From assembly GCF_934630535.1 (NCBI RefSeq), contig NZ_CAKTVU010000015.1, positions 1 to 46,910 of the forward strand: a stretch of 46,910 nucleotides of DNA, given 5' to 3'. Below are positions 1 to 9,685 of this stretch, piece by piece. The position numbers were made by a program, and so were the translations under genes. The notes under the pieces were generated by a model that had not been told where the DNA came from, ran no database searches, and was given only the letters and a program-made list of their open reading frames with translations. Position 1 is the first letter of the stretch. Each line of letters opens with the position of its first letter. The stretch is from an uncultured Senegalimassilia sp. (GTDB lineage Bacteria > Actinomycetota > Coriobacteriia > Coriobacteriales > Eggerthellaceae).

Positions 1-3000
1 TCCCAGGCCCGCGACTACAACTACCTCAACGACCTGTCGAAGCTCCACACGCCCAACGGCGGGTTCGTCTGGATGCTCGGCGTCAACACCGCCGACGCGG
101 ACATGCCGTCCCCGCTCGACCTGGCCGCCGGCTCGTACGGCGAGTTCTTCGACTTCGCCGCGCCCGCCGACGCGCAGGCCGCCCGCGACGCGGTGGCCGC
201 GCTCTACGACGGCGTGGACGGGTCCAACGTGTCGGTGGGCACCTTCGAGCTGCCCGGCGGCAAGCAGATGCCCGCCGACGCCGAGCTGACGGCGTGGTGG
301 CTGGGCGGTGAGAACGCCGACCCCAAGGTGGACCCCTCGAAGGTGCGCGCCTTCAGCTGGGACGGCTCGTCGCTGACCGAGCTCGCGGTGACCGTGGGCG
401 AGGAGCCCACCGGCGCGCTCGGCGGCGCGAAGCTGGCGCAGGTGTCGCCGGAGCCGGGGCGGGCCCTGGTGCTGGTGGACACCACCTCGCTGACCGAGAA
501 GTCCCAGGCCAAGGCGGGTGTGTATTCTGTTACTGCAAATCTTTATATTCCTTCATATGCCAATCAGGTTCTTCCTGGCGTGCAGGTATATATGCAGTGC
601 CCGACTATGCCTCCGACCGTACCCGTTTCCCGCAGCGCAACGCTAACTATCGCTGAGGACGGGACGAAAACCGTTCATATCGAGCTTAGCAATGAGCCGG
701 CAGATGTTTTCACCTTGCAACAGATTAGCGGCGCTCCTGGCGAAACCGAAATAGTGAGCGCACCTCGAATCAAGGAAGACCACCTGTTTGGCACGGACAA
801 GAAAACGCAATCTCAGGTGTATGGTCGAATCGGCTCGCTGGATGTCAAGCTGCTCAACGATAGCGGTGATTATTCCTTTACCGGCTATCAAGAGTTCCCG
901 ACCATTCTGGGCAACTACATGAACATGGAGGTGCGACTGTCCGTTGACTTCTCCAGCGCGGTGCGTAAATACGTTGCTCCTTCCGATGGATCTCAGGCTG
1001 TTACGAAGACGCTTACGGATGTTGGTACCGGGTTGAAAGCAACGGTTTCCACTTCTGAAAAAGACGTTGCTCAGAAGCTGCAATCTGGTGCGCAGCTTGT
1101 TGTTGAAAAGCGTTCTGATGGCGAAACGTATGAGAATGCGCTGTCCGATTTCGAAGCCATGCATACGGGCGAAGTGTCCCTGGAGTACTTCACGTACAAA
1201 ATCATTGACAAGACTGGTGCCGAGATTGCGCTTGACGGTAATACGGAAGTATCCGTTGCGTTGCCAACGTCTAATTCGGGAATTTGCGATGTCTATAAAG
1301 TAAATGAAGGCAGCTATGACCAGTTGGTGAGTAATACGGCTGCGGATAACGGGTTCTTCTCGTTGGTCGGCATGCCATCTTCGGGTTCGTTTGCCGTAAT
1401 CGACAAGACCAAAGCAAGCAAGTGGACTTCGAAGACCGTGGCTAATGCCGAACTTGGCATTAGCTGGACCGAGTCGCTTACCGATGCTCAATCCAAATAT
1501 GACTCCACGGACGGTGGTCCTTATGCCGCTATGGCAACCAGGTTCGTAAAAGTTGGCGGCAGCAAAGTTTCTGATGCCGCAACGCTCAACAACGCTCTTG
1601 CTGCAATTAAAAAGCTGACTGGTACCTTTACCGACGCGGCGGTACTCAGTGGTTTCTATTGCTCTCCGATCTCGATTGAAGAGCAGCAAGTCCAGGATGC
1701 TTGGGTCCAGGACGAAAGCAAAGACTCTATTTCCGTGCCGCGCGCGAGCAACGATGGCGTTACTGCGGATACGAAGGCGTTTTTGATTAGCATATCTGGA
1801 AAGAACGTGAGTGCGGTTCCTTTGGGAACGGCCATTTCCGATGATGCGGTTTCGATTGATGTGCTTCCGTCTTCAATGACAAAGTCCGAAGCATATGCCC
1901 GTTATGTCGCTTTGCACAACGGCGTGATTGAAAACGATTCGTATGCAGATTATCCGACGTCGTTTATCGTTCTTGCTAATGGTGCAGAAGTGGGACAAGA
2001 AAGCAAGACGTTTGCTGACGAATCCGTTGCCGACGTTGCGGTTACCGTTGCGTCCAGTAGAGCGGAAGTTGTTGATAAGTTTGATTCTGCTCGTGCAACG
2101 TTTACCGAATATGGGGAAAGCGATGCTGCTGCGAAAGCTATTCGCGATGCATTTGATTCCCAGCTTTCGTGCGACCCCGTGTTTCGCGCATACGCCGTTT
2201 CGGTGATTGATGCTGACGGCGATGCATTGCCGGTTGCGTCCGATGATACGCTTTCACTGAACATCTCAAACGCTTTCGAACAGTCTGAACTTTACGTTTG
2301 GAATGGTGAAAAGCTTAGCAAATTGGATAGCAATTCAAACGGTTCGGCTTTGACGGCTTCCATTCCTTCGTTTGGCACCTATGTGCTTGTTGACAAGTCC
2401 ACGATGGGCGAACGCGAATATCATGCAACGATTTCCGATTCCGAAACGGGTGCTACGCTTGATATCGTGACGACGCATTCGGCATTTGGCAAAGCGATTA
2501 CTCAAGATGGCGTGACGTTAAAGGCGTCGAAAGCAGCCGAGGATAGCGACGAGCATTCGTTTGCCGAATCTCACCTTGATAAGGAATATGAGCAGGTTCC
2601 CGATTTTGGTGTGTATTCCTTTGGCATCTATGGACCGGATGGCCAGAAAATCAGCTACGAGTCCTGGAAACTCAAGCAATCGCATTTAACGCTGCCTTCC
2701 AAGATCGTAAAGCCAGCCCTGTTCTTTATATCGGAAAGCTATGGTGGCGAACTTAGCTGGGTTAGCAACAACGTTGTAAATATGCCTATCGCTACCTCCG
2801 ATGGCAACAGCGTTGCTATTGATATGGGCTCTACCAGTATGGGCCTCTATCGATTCGTTATTGCCGATGAAGACGGCGTTGCGGCAAGAGAATGGATTAC
2901 TCGGAATTACGAGGACCCGGCAACGGGGCTAAAGGTTTCCATTAAGTCTCGCGAAGCTTCCGTGTCGCCGTTTTTGAAGGATGAAGGGTCGCACATTGAA

Positions 3001-6000
3001 GTGACCAAATACTCCGCTGGTGATGCTCAGTACGATGCCTTCTTGGAAATCATGAAGAAGGAGTGCTATAAAACAGTCGACTTCGAGGGCTTTTCGCTTC
3101 AGCTGAAGGACTCGCAAGGCAACACGGCTGTTTCAAATGACTCCGAAAATACGGTAATAACGATTAACCATTTGTCTACGCCCTCTACCTGGTGGTGGAA
3201 TGCTAGCGATTATCCGACTTCGTTTACGGGCGCTAACGATGTGGCTGTTTTCAACGGACCGGATGACATCGAGAGCGTGGCATATTTGAGGAGCCCGCAA
3301 ACAGGTTCGTTCTCCATGGTTGCGGATGACGTAAGCTCGGATGGAAAACGCCTGCATGGCGTCATTCAAAATTGCGTGCTGTCCGGCTTTGGCGATTTTT
3401 ATACCGTGAACGAAAACATGCGCTATCTGAAATGGACGGATATCGATGTTCCTACGGTGAATGATTTGGTCTATACGGGCAAGCAGCAGACAGGTGTGCG
3501 CAAGGGCTCTCGCATTGACATTACTTACTATGATGTTATCGATGGCGTGTCGCGAGCTACCGATGCCGGAACGTATACGTGCACGGTTTCACTGCAACAT
3601 CCGAATTTGAGATGGGCTGGTTGCGAGGGTGATGAGGCAACTTCCGACAAGAAGATAACGTGGAAGATCGTGGAGGCTGGCGACGTTAGCACGCTGACCC
3701 AGCCTATCGCCGAGGCGCAGGCTCTGCTTGACGGCACCACGGTTTCCGCTGATGGCAAGGATGTTTCGTCCAACGCCCAGTGGGTTTCCCAAGCTGACCA
3801 CGATGCGCTTGCTTCTGCCATTGCCGATGCTCAGGCGCTTGCCAGCAGCACGAAGGCAGTTAGCAAAACAGCGGTAGAGGACCAGGCAGCAGCCCTGGCC
3901 GCTGCCGTGACGGCGTTCAAAGCCGCGCAAAAAGCAGGCCTGAAAGACGCCGGCACCGCGTACACGGTTACGGCTAACTTGAGCATGCCGGGTGAGTACA
4001 ACCCGGTGCTTGCAAACGTAACGGTGTATGTGAACAACCCGAATAACCCGTTTGCGGACAAGGCGGGTAATAGTCCCGTTTTGGACGGCAATGATCCGGT
4101 TGGTGTTGAGGCTTCGGCTCCGACTACGCCGGTTGCGAACAACGCTACTATTACGGTTGCTCCCGACGGCACCAAGACGCTGACGCTGAAACTTCCAAAC
4201 CCGGTGTTCACGTTGCAAGAGCTTGGTACGTGCGACCAGCTTCCCAATGTGACAGTTGACCGCGTTTCGCCTGTTGACAAGAGCGTGTGGGATTACGGTA
4301 AGTACGACACGCGTGTTGGTAGCATAACGGTGCAACTGCCCGAGGGTGCCGATTCCGGCCAGCAGCAGTTCGTGTTCAAAGGCAGCAAGCTGTACGCGGT
4401 GCCCATTAACACCGACATTGCTCCTGATGTCAGCAAGGATGCGCTGATTCTGGACATCGATTACTCGTCGGCCAAGGCTGATGCCGTGGTTGATCGTTCG
4501 GCGTTGACTTCTGCGGTGACCGATGCCGAGCAGCTTGCTGCTGGCGTGGCTGTTTCCGCAGACGGCTCCGATGTATCGACCGAGGGCACGTGGGTGACTG
4601 AGGAAGCTATGGCGGCGTTCAAGGACGCTATTGCTCAGGCTTCTGCGGTGATCGATGCCAACTTGGTGTCCAATCAAATGGTGGCCGATGCTGCTGATGC
4701 CTTGCGGGCTGCGGCTGACGCGTTCCGCGCTTCCATGAAGCCGGGCACCAAGGACGAGCGCGTGAAGGTTGAGAAGCCTGTTGCGGCTTCCGGCTTAGAG
4801 TACACGGGTGCCGAGCAGGCGGGCGTTGCGGTAGCGAATGCGGAGGCCGAGAAGGGCTTCACGCTTTCCGGCGCCGCGGCTACCAATGCTGGTTCCTACA
4901 CGGCGGTTGCCACGCTGAAGGCGGGCTTTGTGTGGGACGACGGCTCCACCGACCCGGTGGAGATTCCCTGGTCCATTGCCAAGGCGACTTTGACGGCCAC
5001 GTATGTGGGAGAAACGGTATCGGTTGGCACTGCGCCGCAGCTGGGCGTGGAGGTTACGGGCTTCGTTGGCGGCGAGACGGCTGTTTCCGCTGCGGGCTAT
5101 GAAGCCCCGACGGTTTCCGCACCTGCAACGCTTGAGGCTGGCAAAACCTACGACTTGACGCCTGCTGGCGGCAAGGCGGACAACTACAACTTCGTGTACG
5201 TGGGCGGCAAGCTTACGGTTGAGGCTGCGTCCACGGGCACGCTGAAGCCGGGCACGTACGCCATCACCGCGAACCTGAGCATGCCGGGCGATTACAACCC
5301 GGTTATCCCGGGCGCTACGGTGTACGCCAACAACCCGAACAACCCGTTCGCCGACAAGGCAGGCAATGAGCCTGTTTTGGACGGCAACAACCCGGTGGGC
5401 GTGGCGAGCACCACGCCTACCACCCCGCTGACGAAGAACGCCACGTTGGTGGTTGCGGCCGATGGCTCCAAGACGCTTGAGCTTGACGTGCTGAACCCCG
5501 TGTTCACCACGCAGGAGCTGGGCACGTGTGCCGAGCTGCCGAAGGTTGACGTGACGCGCAAGGCTCCGGCCGACGCATTGGTGTGGAGCTACGGCAAGTA
5601 CGATACGCGCATCAGCCACGTGTCGGTGCCGCTGACTGACGACATGGTAACGGGCGTGAAGTCCTATGCCTTCACAGGCAGCAAGCTGTATGCGGTGCCG
5701 TTGGATATGGATATTGCGCCTACCGGCGCGGTGGCGCTGCAGCTGACGGTGAACTACTCCAGCTTGCCGGCTTCGGCGCTGCCCGATGGCGTTGACCCGG
5801 TGCCCGATCCGGACCCGGAGCCCACGCCCGATCCTGCGCCCACGCCGGACCCGACGCCGACGCCTTCGCCGAGCCCCAGCCCCACGCCGGGCGGCTCCAC
5901 CACGGTGGGCACCACGACGAGCGGTCACTTCGCTGCTGGTACGTACACGGTTTCGGCTAACCTGTGGTTCGACAAGGCCACCACGGGCCTGCCGTTGAAC

Positions 6001-6720
6001 CCGCACCTGACCAACGGCGGCTTCCCGCCCTCGACGCCGGTGAGCAACAGCGCCACCATGACGGTGGACGCTTCCGGCCATGCGTGGGTGAGCGCCCCGG
6101 TGGTTATCCAGGACAAGGTGATGACCGTCAACAACGTGTGGGGCAGCGGTGTGAGCTACGACGGTTCCACGGTGACCATTGACCTGGGCACGCCCACGGC
6201 CGATCAGACGCAGTTCGCCGGCACGTGCACTTCCAGCGTGACCATAGGCTGGCTGGCTCGGACCATCGCCGCCGGCATCTTCAACGGCGTGTGGGATCAC
6301 ACGTGGACCACGAACTGGGAGGTCGACCTGGTGGCAGGTTCGCTGCCCGCAAGCGGCGGCGGCGAGCTGCCGGCCGCGGCGCAGGCCATTTTGAATGGCG
6401 AGAACGGCGTGGCTGCTTCTGGCGACGCTGCGGCTGCTGCGCTGGCGGCGGCCGAGGACGGTGCGGCCAAGAGCGGTGACGCTGCCAAGAGCGGCAAGAC
6501 CGCCGACGGCAAGTCGTCCGGGTCCGCGAAGTCCGGCGTGGCCGGCGCGGTCGAGGACCTGGCCGACGCGGCCTCGTCCAATCCCGCGGTCGCGATCGCG
6601 CTGGGTTGCATCGCCGTGTTGGCTGTTGCTGGCGCGGCAGGCGGCGCGTACGCCTACCGCCGCAAGAAGCGCGCAGCTGCGGCTGCCGGCGATGCGGCAA
6701 GTGACGCCGCAAGCAAGTAA
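1..6720 (+). CDS. Giant repeat-rich surface protein, 5' end outside the window
   Basis: The reading frame is open from base 1, so the N-terminus and any signal peptide lie upstream; 2239 residues are visible. A beta-strand-rich unit of about 150-170 residues recurs, starting with Y-(S/T/A)-(V/I)-(T/S)-A-N-L, at about 517-960, 3952-4476, 5251-5763 and (shorter) 5932-6340. Between the units are helical FIVAR-like segments (3690-3940, 4495-4740) and MBG-like beta domains (about 3454-3670 and 4762-5230). A Pro/Asp/Thr linker lies at 5776-5905 and an Ala/Gly/Lys/Ser stretch at 6370-6560. One membrane helix (about 6580-6650) is followed by a Lys/Arg-rich tail. No LPXTG motif precedes the helix, so membrane anchoring is more likely than sortase attachment. 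FIVAR and MBG modules are typical of adhesin-like wall proteins; binding to a host or another cell is inference. The first 516 bases are very GC-rich, then composition drops abruptly and recovers only after about 3690. Confidence 0.85.
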   Translation, partial: SQARDYNYLNDLSKLHTPNGGFVWMLGVNTADADMPSPLDLAAGSYGEFFDFAAPADAQAARDAVAALYDGVDGSNVSVGTFELPGGKQMPADAELTAWWLGGENADPKVDPSKVRAFSWDGSSLTELAVTVGEEPTGALGGAKLAQVSPEPGRALVLVDTTSLTEKSQAKAGVYSVTANLYIPSYANQVLPGVQVYMQCPTMPPTVPVSRSATLTIAEDGTKTVHIELSNEPADVFTLQQISGAPGETEIVSAPRIKEDHLFGTDKKTQSQVYGRIGSLDVKLLNDSGDYSFTGYQEFPTILGNYMNMEVRLSVDFSSAVRKYVAPSDGSQAVTKTLTDVGTGLKATVSTSEKDVAQKLQSGAQLVVEKRSDGETYENALSDFEAMHTGEVSLEYFTYKIIDKTGAEIALDGNTEVSVALPTSNSGICDVYKVNEGSYDQLVSNTAADNGFFSLVGMPSSGSFAVIDKTKASKWTSKTVANAELGISWTESLTDAQSKYDSTDGGPYAAMATRFVKVGGSKVSDAATLNNALAAIKKLTGTFTDAAVLSGFYCSPISIEEQQVQDAWVQDESKDSISVPRASNDGVTADTKAFLISISGKNVSAVPLGTAISDDAVSIDVLPSSMTKSEAYARYVALHNGVIENDSYADYPTSFIVLANGAEVGQESKTFADESVADVAVTVASSRAEVVDKFDSARATFTEYGESDAAAKAIRDAFDSQLSCDPVFRAYAVSVIDADGDALPVASDDTLSLNISNAFEQSELYVWNGEKLSKLDSNSNGSALTASIPSFGTYVLVDKSTMGEREYHATISDSETGATLDIVTTHSAFGKAITQDGVTLKASKAAEDSDEHSFAESHLDKEYEQVPDFGVYSFGIYGPDGQKISYESWKLKQSHLTLPSKIVKPALFFISESYGGELSWVSNNVVNMPIATSDGNSVAIDMGSTSMGLYRFVIADEDGVAAREWITRNYEDPATGLKVSIKSREASVSPFLKDEGSHIEVTKYSAGDAQYDAFLEIMKKECYKTVDFEGFSLQLKDSQGNTAVSNDSENTVITINHLSTPSTWWWNASDYPTSFTGANDVAVFNGPDDIESVAYLRSPQTGSFSMVADDVSSDGKRLHGVIQNCVLSGFGDFYTVNENMRYLKWTDIDVPTVNDLVYTGKQQTGVRKGSRIDITYYDVIDGVSRATDAGTYTCTVSLQHPNLRWAGCEGDEATSDKKITWKIVEAGDVSTLTQPIAEAQALLDGTTVSADGKDVSSNAQWVSQADHDALASAIADAQALASSTKAVSKTAVEDQAAALAAAVTAFKAAQKAGLKDAGTAYTVTANLSMPGEYNPVLANVTVYVNNPNNPFADKAGNSPVLDGNDPVGVEASAPTTPVANNATITVAPDGTKTLTLKLPNPVFTLQELGTCDQLPNVTVDRVSPVDKSVWDYGKYDTRVGSITVQLPEGADSGQQQFVFKGSKLYAVPINTDIAPDVSKDALILDIDYSSAKADAVVDRSALTSAVTDAEQLAAGVAVSADGSDVSTEGTWVTEEAMAAFKDAIAQASAVIDANLVSNQMVADAADALRAAADAFRASMKPGTKDERVKVEKPVAASGLEYTGAEQAGVAVANAEAEKGFTLSGAAATNAGSYTAVATLKAGFVWDDGSTDPVEIPWSIAKATLTATYVGETVSVGTAPQLGVEVTGFVGGETAVSAAGYEAPTVSAPATLEAGKTYDLTPAGGKADNYNFVYVGGKLTVEAASTGTLKPGTYAITANLSMPGDYNPVIPGATVYANNPNNPFADKAGNEPVLDGNNPVGVASTTPTTPLTKNATLVVAADGSKTLELDVLNPVFTTQELGTCAELPKVDVTRKAPADALVWSYGKYDTRISHVSVPLTDDMVTGVKSYAFTGSKLYAVPLDMDIAPTGAVALQLTVNYSSLPASALPDGVDPVPDPDPEPTPDPAPTPDPTPTPSPSPSPTPGGSTTVGTTTSGHFAAGTYTVSANLWFDKATTGLPLNPHLTNGGFPPSTPVSNSATMTVDASGHAWVSAPVVIQDKVMTVNNVWGSGVSYDGSTVTIDLGTPTADQTQFAGTCTSSVTIGWLARTIAAGIFNGVWDHTWTTNWEVDLVAGSLPASGGGELPAAAQAILNGENGVAASGDAAAAALAAAEDGAAKSGDAAKSGKTADGKSSGSAKSGVAGAVEDLADAASSNPAVAIALGCIAVLAVAGAAGGAYAYRRKKRAAAAAGDAASDAASK

Positions 6721-6747
6721 CGGCTGCTGCTAAGCAGCGGCTAGCAA

Positions 6748-6770
6748 GCCCGCCGCCACCGGCGGCGGGC
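6748..6770 (+). terminator. GC-rich hairpin after the surface protein
   Basis: A perfect 10-bp stem (6748-6757 with 6761-6770) with a 3-base loop, 27 bases after the stop codon. No T-run follows, so as an intrinsic terminator it is atypical. It may act together with the longer hairpin immediately downstream. Confidence 0.45.
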
Positions 6771-6773
6771 GAG

Positions 6774-6810
6774 CAACTGGGACAGCGCACGGGGTGCGCT
6801 GTCCCAGTTG
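6774..6810. repeat. Perfect 17-bp inverted repeat
   Basis: Arms 6774-6790 and 6794-6810 are exact reverse complements around a 3-base GGG loop. The structure begins three bases after another hairpin and has no U-tract. It could be a transcription barrier for the surface-protein gene or a small palindromic repeat. The sequence does not decide between these. Confidence 0.7.
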
Positions 6811-7273
6811 CCGACGCGCCTCGCAGGTTCGAAAGAGCCCGCGGGGCGCTTTCGCGTTTAGGGGAGCGAGCACGATGAGTCAATGGCTCTGGAAGGTTTT
6901 GACTCACTAACACTGAGACCTGTGGCTAAGGGAATGCTGCTGCGGGCCTCTTTGCGTTTTTCGCCCTTCCGCCACTTGCCGAAGCCTTGCTTGCTGGATA
7001 ATAGCTTTGGAGCAACAAATCATCGCTGGTGTTGAATCGGGACTGTAGGCTGCATCTTAGCCTGAATTTCCCTTTGCAAACTTTTCGTGAAGTTGTCTAT
7101 AGGTAACATAGGTCACTGACAAATTCGCCTCGTTTAACTAAACTTGTTAGCCGTGTATAAAAGCGGCTTTGACAGGGCATTATGATTAGCGGTAATTAAT
7201 CCGGGCGCATACATTGGCTGGCTTACTACGTGTTGCTTCCGTCAAAGCCTTTCCGTGTGAAAGGCGGACATAT
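6811..7273 (+). promoter_or_regulatory. Gene-free leader of the ABC transporter block with a candidate promoter
   Basis: No convincing gene is present. A short inverted repeat (6876-6883 with 6899-6906) is visible. The stretch is more AT-rich than the flanking genes. CTGACA at 7116-7121 and TAAACT at 7139-7144, 17 bases apart, form a plausible promoter and would give a leader of about 120 bases before the ATG at 7274. A TTGACA at 7169-7174 also occurs, but no good -10 follows it. Confidence 0.35.
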
Positions 7274-8515
7274 ATGGCTAACTTCTTGATGACGCGGCGC
7301 AGCTTCACGGCGCTTGCGGGCGTGGCGGCGCTTTCGGCGTTGGGACTGGGCGGATGCTCGTCGGGCGAAGGCGCGAAGGGCGGCGTAGCTGCGGGCGGCA
7401 GCGATGCAAACGATGGCGTTACGTTCTCCACGTACATCGAAGCGCGCGAGCTTATGGGCAGCGCCGATGCGTGCGACGTGCGCGTGGGGCTTATCATGGG
7501 ACCGCCGTCTATGGGCTTGTCGCAGTTCATCGTGGCTGCTCAAGCGGGCAAGACGTTCAACAACTTCACGTTCGAGCCCAACGGCGTGGACTACGTGGGC
7601 CTGTCTGCCCTGTTCAATAAGGGCGACTACGACATTTGCACGCTTCCCAGTAACATCGGACCCATCTTGTACAACAACGCCGAGCTGAAAAACCGCTACG
7701 AGGTCATCAGCGTGAACAACCTGGGCGTGTTGTACGTCATGACCAACGACGAATCGGTGTCCACGCTCGACGACCTGCGCTGCCGCACCGTATACAGCTA
7801 CGGCGAGGGTGGCACGCCGGAGTACACCATTGAGGCGCTGTTGGCGAAAAACGGCCTCGAGGGCACGTTCAACCTGGAGTTCAAATCCAGCCCGCTTGAG
7901 GTGCTCAACATGATGCAGCAGCAGGAAAACTGCGTGGCTATTTTGCCCCAGCCGTTCGTTTCGCTGGCGAAGATCCTGGTCAACCCGCTGTATATTCCCA
8001 TCGACCTGACGGTTGAGTGGGACCGCGCCTTCGCCGACACGGGCAGTCAGGCCGTCACCACCACAACCATTGTGAACAAACAGTTCCTGGAAGAGCATGA
8101 GCAGGCCGTCGTCGAGTATCTGAACATGGCGGGCCAGTCCGTGAGCTGGACGCTTGAGAACATGGGCGACGCCGCCGCGCTGCAAGAGGAGCTGGGCACG
8201 TTCTTGAACAACTCCGTGGCGCTTGACGCCATGCCCTACATTTCCATGGTGAACCTGACGGGCGAGGATATGCGCACGGCGCTGTCGGGCTTTTTGCACG
8301 AGTTGTATCTGGCGAATCCCGATTCTATCGGCGGCAAGATGCCCGGTGAGGACTTTTATTACCTGCCGCCTGAAGGTCAGCTGGACGAGCGCTTCCTGCA
8401 GGCGGGCTTGGAGCAGGCCACGAAGCATGAAAGCAGCGCCGGCACCGGCAACGGCGGCGTGACCGCTAGCGCGGCCGACGCGCAGGCCGCCGTTGAAGCG
8501 CTTGGCGGCAAGTAG
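7274..8515 (+). CDS. ABC transporter substrate-binding lipoprotein (NitT/TauT/SsuA-like)
   Basis: A 413-residue extracytoplasmic solute-binding protein. The ATG at 7274 is chosen over an upstream TTG at 7214 because GAAAGGCGG sits at the right distance and the protein then begins with a clean export signal: T-R-R-S-F-T (twin-arginine type), a hydrophobic stretch, and the lipobox L-G-G-C at about residue 27. It is therefore probably a lipid-anchored protein outside the membrane. The body has the periplasmic-binding-protein-II look of the NMT1/TauA/SsuA group, with the segment around L-S-A-L-F-N-K-G-D-Y-D near residue 110. The next two genes encode the matching permease and ATPase, so this is the substrate receptor. 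The substrate cannot be read from the sequence; downstream acyl-CoA dehydratase activation hints at an organic acid or its analogue (inference). Confidence 0.8.
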   Translation: MANFLMTRRSFTALAGVAALSALGLGGCSSGEGAKGGVAAGGSDANDGVTFSTYIEARELMGSADACDVRVGLIMGPPSMGLSQFIVAAQAGKTFNNFTFEPNGVDYVGLSALFNKGDYDICTLPSNIGPILYNNAELKNRYEVISVNNLGVLYVMTNDESVSTLDDLRCRTVYSYGEGGTPEYTIEALLAKNGLEGTFNLEFKSSPLEVLNMMQQQENCVAILPQPFVSLAKILVNPLYIPIDLTVEWDRAFADTGSQAVTTTTIVNKQFLEEHEQAVVEYLNMAGQSVSWTLENMGDAAALQEELGTFLNNSVALDAMPYISMVNLTGEDMRTALSGFLHELYLANPDSIGGKMPGEDFYYLPPEGQLDERFLQAGLEQATKHESSAGTGNGGVTASAADAQAAVEALGGK

Positions 8516-8529
8516 CGGAAAAGGGAACC

Positions 8530-9684
8530 ATGTTCGAAAAGTTGAAAGGCCTGGTGGGCGGTATGGGCGCGCGTGGCGCCGTCGCCACCGATGCGCCCGA
8601 CGAGCTGCCTCGTATGCAGTTCGCCGCCATTGCCGCGAAGGTGGGCATGCCTGAAGAAAAGGTTGCCATGATGGCGCAAATGGTGCGGCAAAACGGCATG
8701 GCCGACGCGCAGATGGGCTTCATGATGCAGACGGCCACCGCTAAAGGCGTCACCTGTGAGGAGATCATGAGCATGCTCACCAGCATGGGCGTGGCGAAAA
8801 GCCAGGTGGTGCGCGTGATGTCGGCGCAAGGGCTCATGGCCGAGGACGAGGCGCAGCGTATTTTGGACGCCGAACGTGCTGCAGCCGAGCGTCGCGCCGC
8901 CGCCAGCAAGACCAGCGCGCGCAAGCAGTTCGCCCGCAAGGCGATCATCATTGCGTTTTGGCTGGTGGTATGGGAGCTGCTGGACCACGTGGTCGACAAC
9001 CGCCTTGTGCTTGCCGGGCCTATCCGCACGGCTCAGGCGCTGGCCGACCAGGTGGTCATGCCGAACTTCTGGATGATCGTCGGCGCTAGCTTCGGGCGCA
9101 TCGCGCTGGGCTTTTTACTGTCGTTTGCGGTGGGCTTCCTGCTGGCGCTGGTGGCGTGCCGCGTGCGTCTGTTTCGCGACTTCATCGACCCCATCATCAG
9201 CCTGCTACGCACCATCCCCGTGGCGTCGTTCATCATCTTGCTGCTCATCTGGGTAGGCAACCAGGCGCTCACCGTGTTCCTGGCGTTCTTCATCGTGTTG
9301 CCGCTCATCTACACGAACATGGTCACCGGCTTCGAAAGCGTGGACAAGCAGATGCTGGAGATGGCGCGCGTATACGGGCTGTCGAAGTGGCGCACGTTTC
9401 TGTACGTGTATCGCCCGGCGTTCATGCCGTTTCTACTGTCCAGCACCAAGATTTCGCTGGGCATGACGTGGAAAAGCGGCATCATGGCCGAGGTTCTGGC
9501 CACGCCGAAACCCTCTATCGGCAAAGAGATGGCCACGGCGCGCACGTTTTTGGACACGCCCGATTTGCTGGCGTGGACCGTGGTGGTGATGGTGGCATCG
9601 GTGCTGTTCGAGAAGGCGTTCATGGCGCTGTTGAAGCGCGCGAACCGTCCGCTTGGCGGATTCATCGGGAAACGAGGCGAGTGA
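8530..9684 (+). CDS. ABC transporter permease with an extra N-terminal helical domain
   Basis: A 384-residue membrane component of the NitT/TauT-type importer, 14 bases after the binding-protein gene. Residues from about 135 onward form the permease: roughly six hydrophobic segments and the binding-protein-dependent transport signature near residues 275-300, where E-M-A-R-V-Y-G-L-S-K-W is the EAA-type coupling loop. The first 130 residues are unusual. They are Met- and Ala-rich, predicted soluble, and show two similar helical stretches (around residues 38-65 and 75-105) ending in an Arg/Ala-rich helix that leads into the first membrane segment. Typical permeases of this family are about 250-260 residues, so the extension adds a cytoplasmic domain of unknown role, perhaps sensing or docking. 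Confidence 0.85.
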   Translation: MFEKLKGLVGGMGARGAVATDAPDELPRMQFAAIAAKVGMPEEKVAMMAQMVRQNGMADAQMGFMMQTATAKGVTCEEIMSMLTSMGVAKSQVVRVMSAQGLMAEDEAQRILDAERAAAERRAAASKTSARKQFARKAIIIAFWLVVWELLDHVVDNRLVLAGPIRTAQALADQVVMPNFWMIVGASFGRIALGFLLSFAVGFLLALVACRVRLFRDFIDPIISLLRTIPVASFIILLLIWVGNQALTVFLAFFIVLPLIYTNMVTGFESVDKQMLEMARVYGLSKWRTFLYVYRPAFMPFLLSSTKISLGMTWKSGIMAEVLATPKPSIGKEMATARTFLDTPDLLAWTVVVMVASVLFEKAFMALLKRANRPLGGFIGKRGE

Positions 9685-9685
9685 C

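Noticed and set aside
517..960. Calling the repeat units NEAT heme-binding domains
   Set aside because: Only the opening strand pattern is similar; the conserved heme-contact motif could not be found.
6500..6720. Possible LPXTG sorting signal at the end of the surface protein
   Set aside because: The hydrophobic helix and basic tail are present, but no LPXTG-like motif precedes them, so sortase anchoring is not supported.
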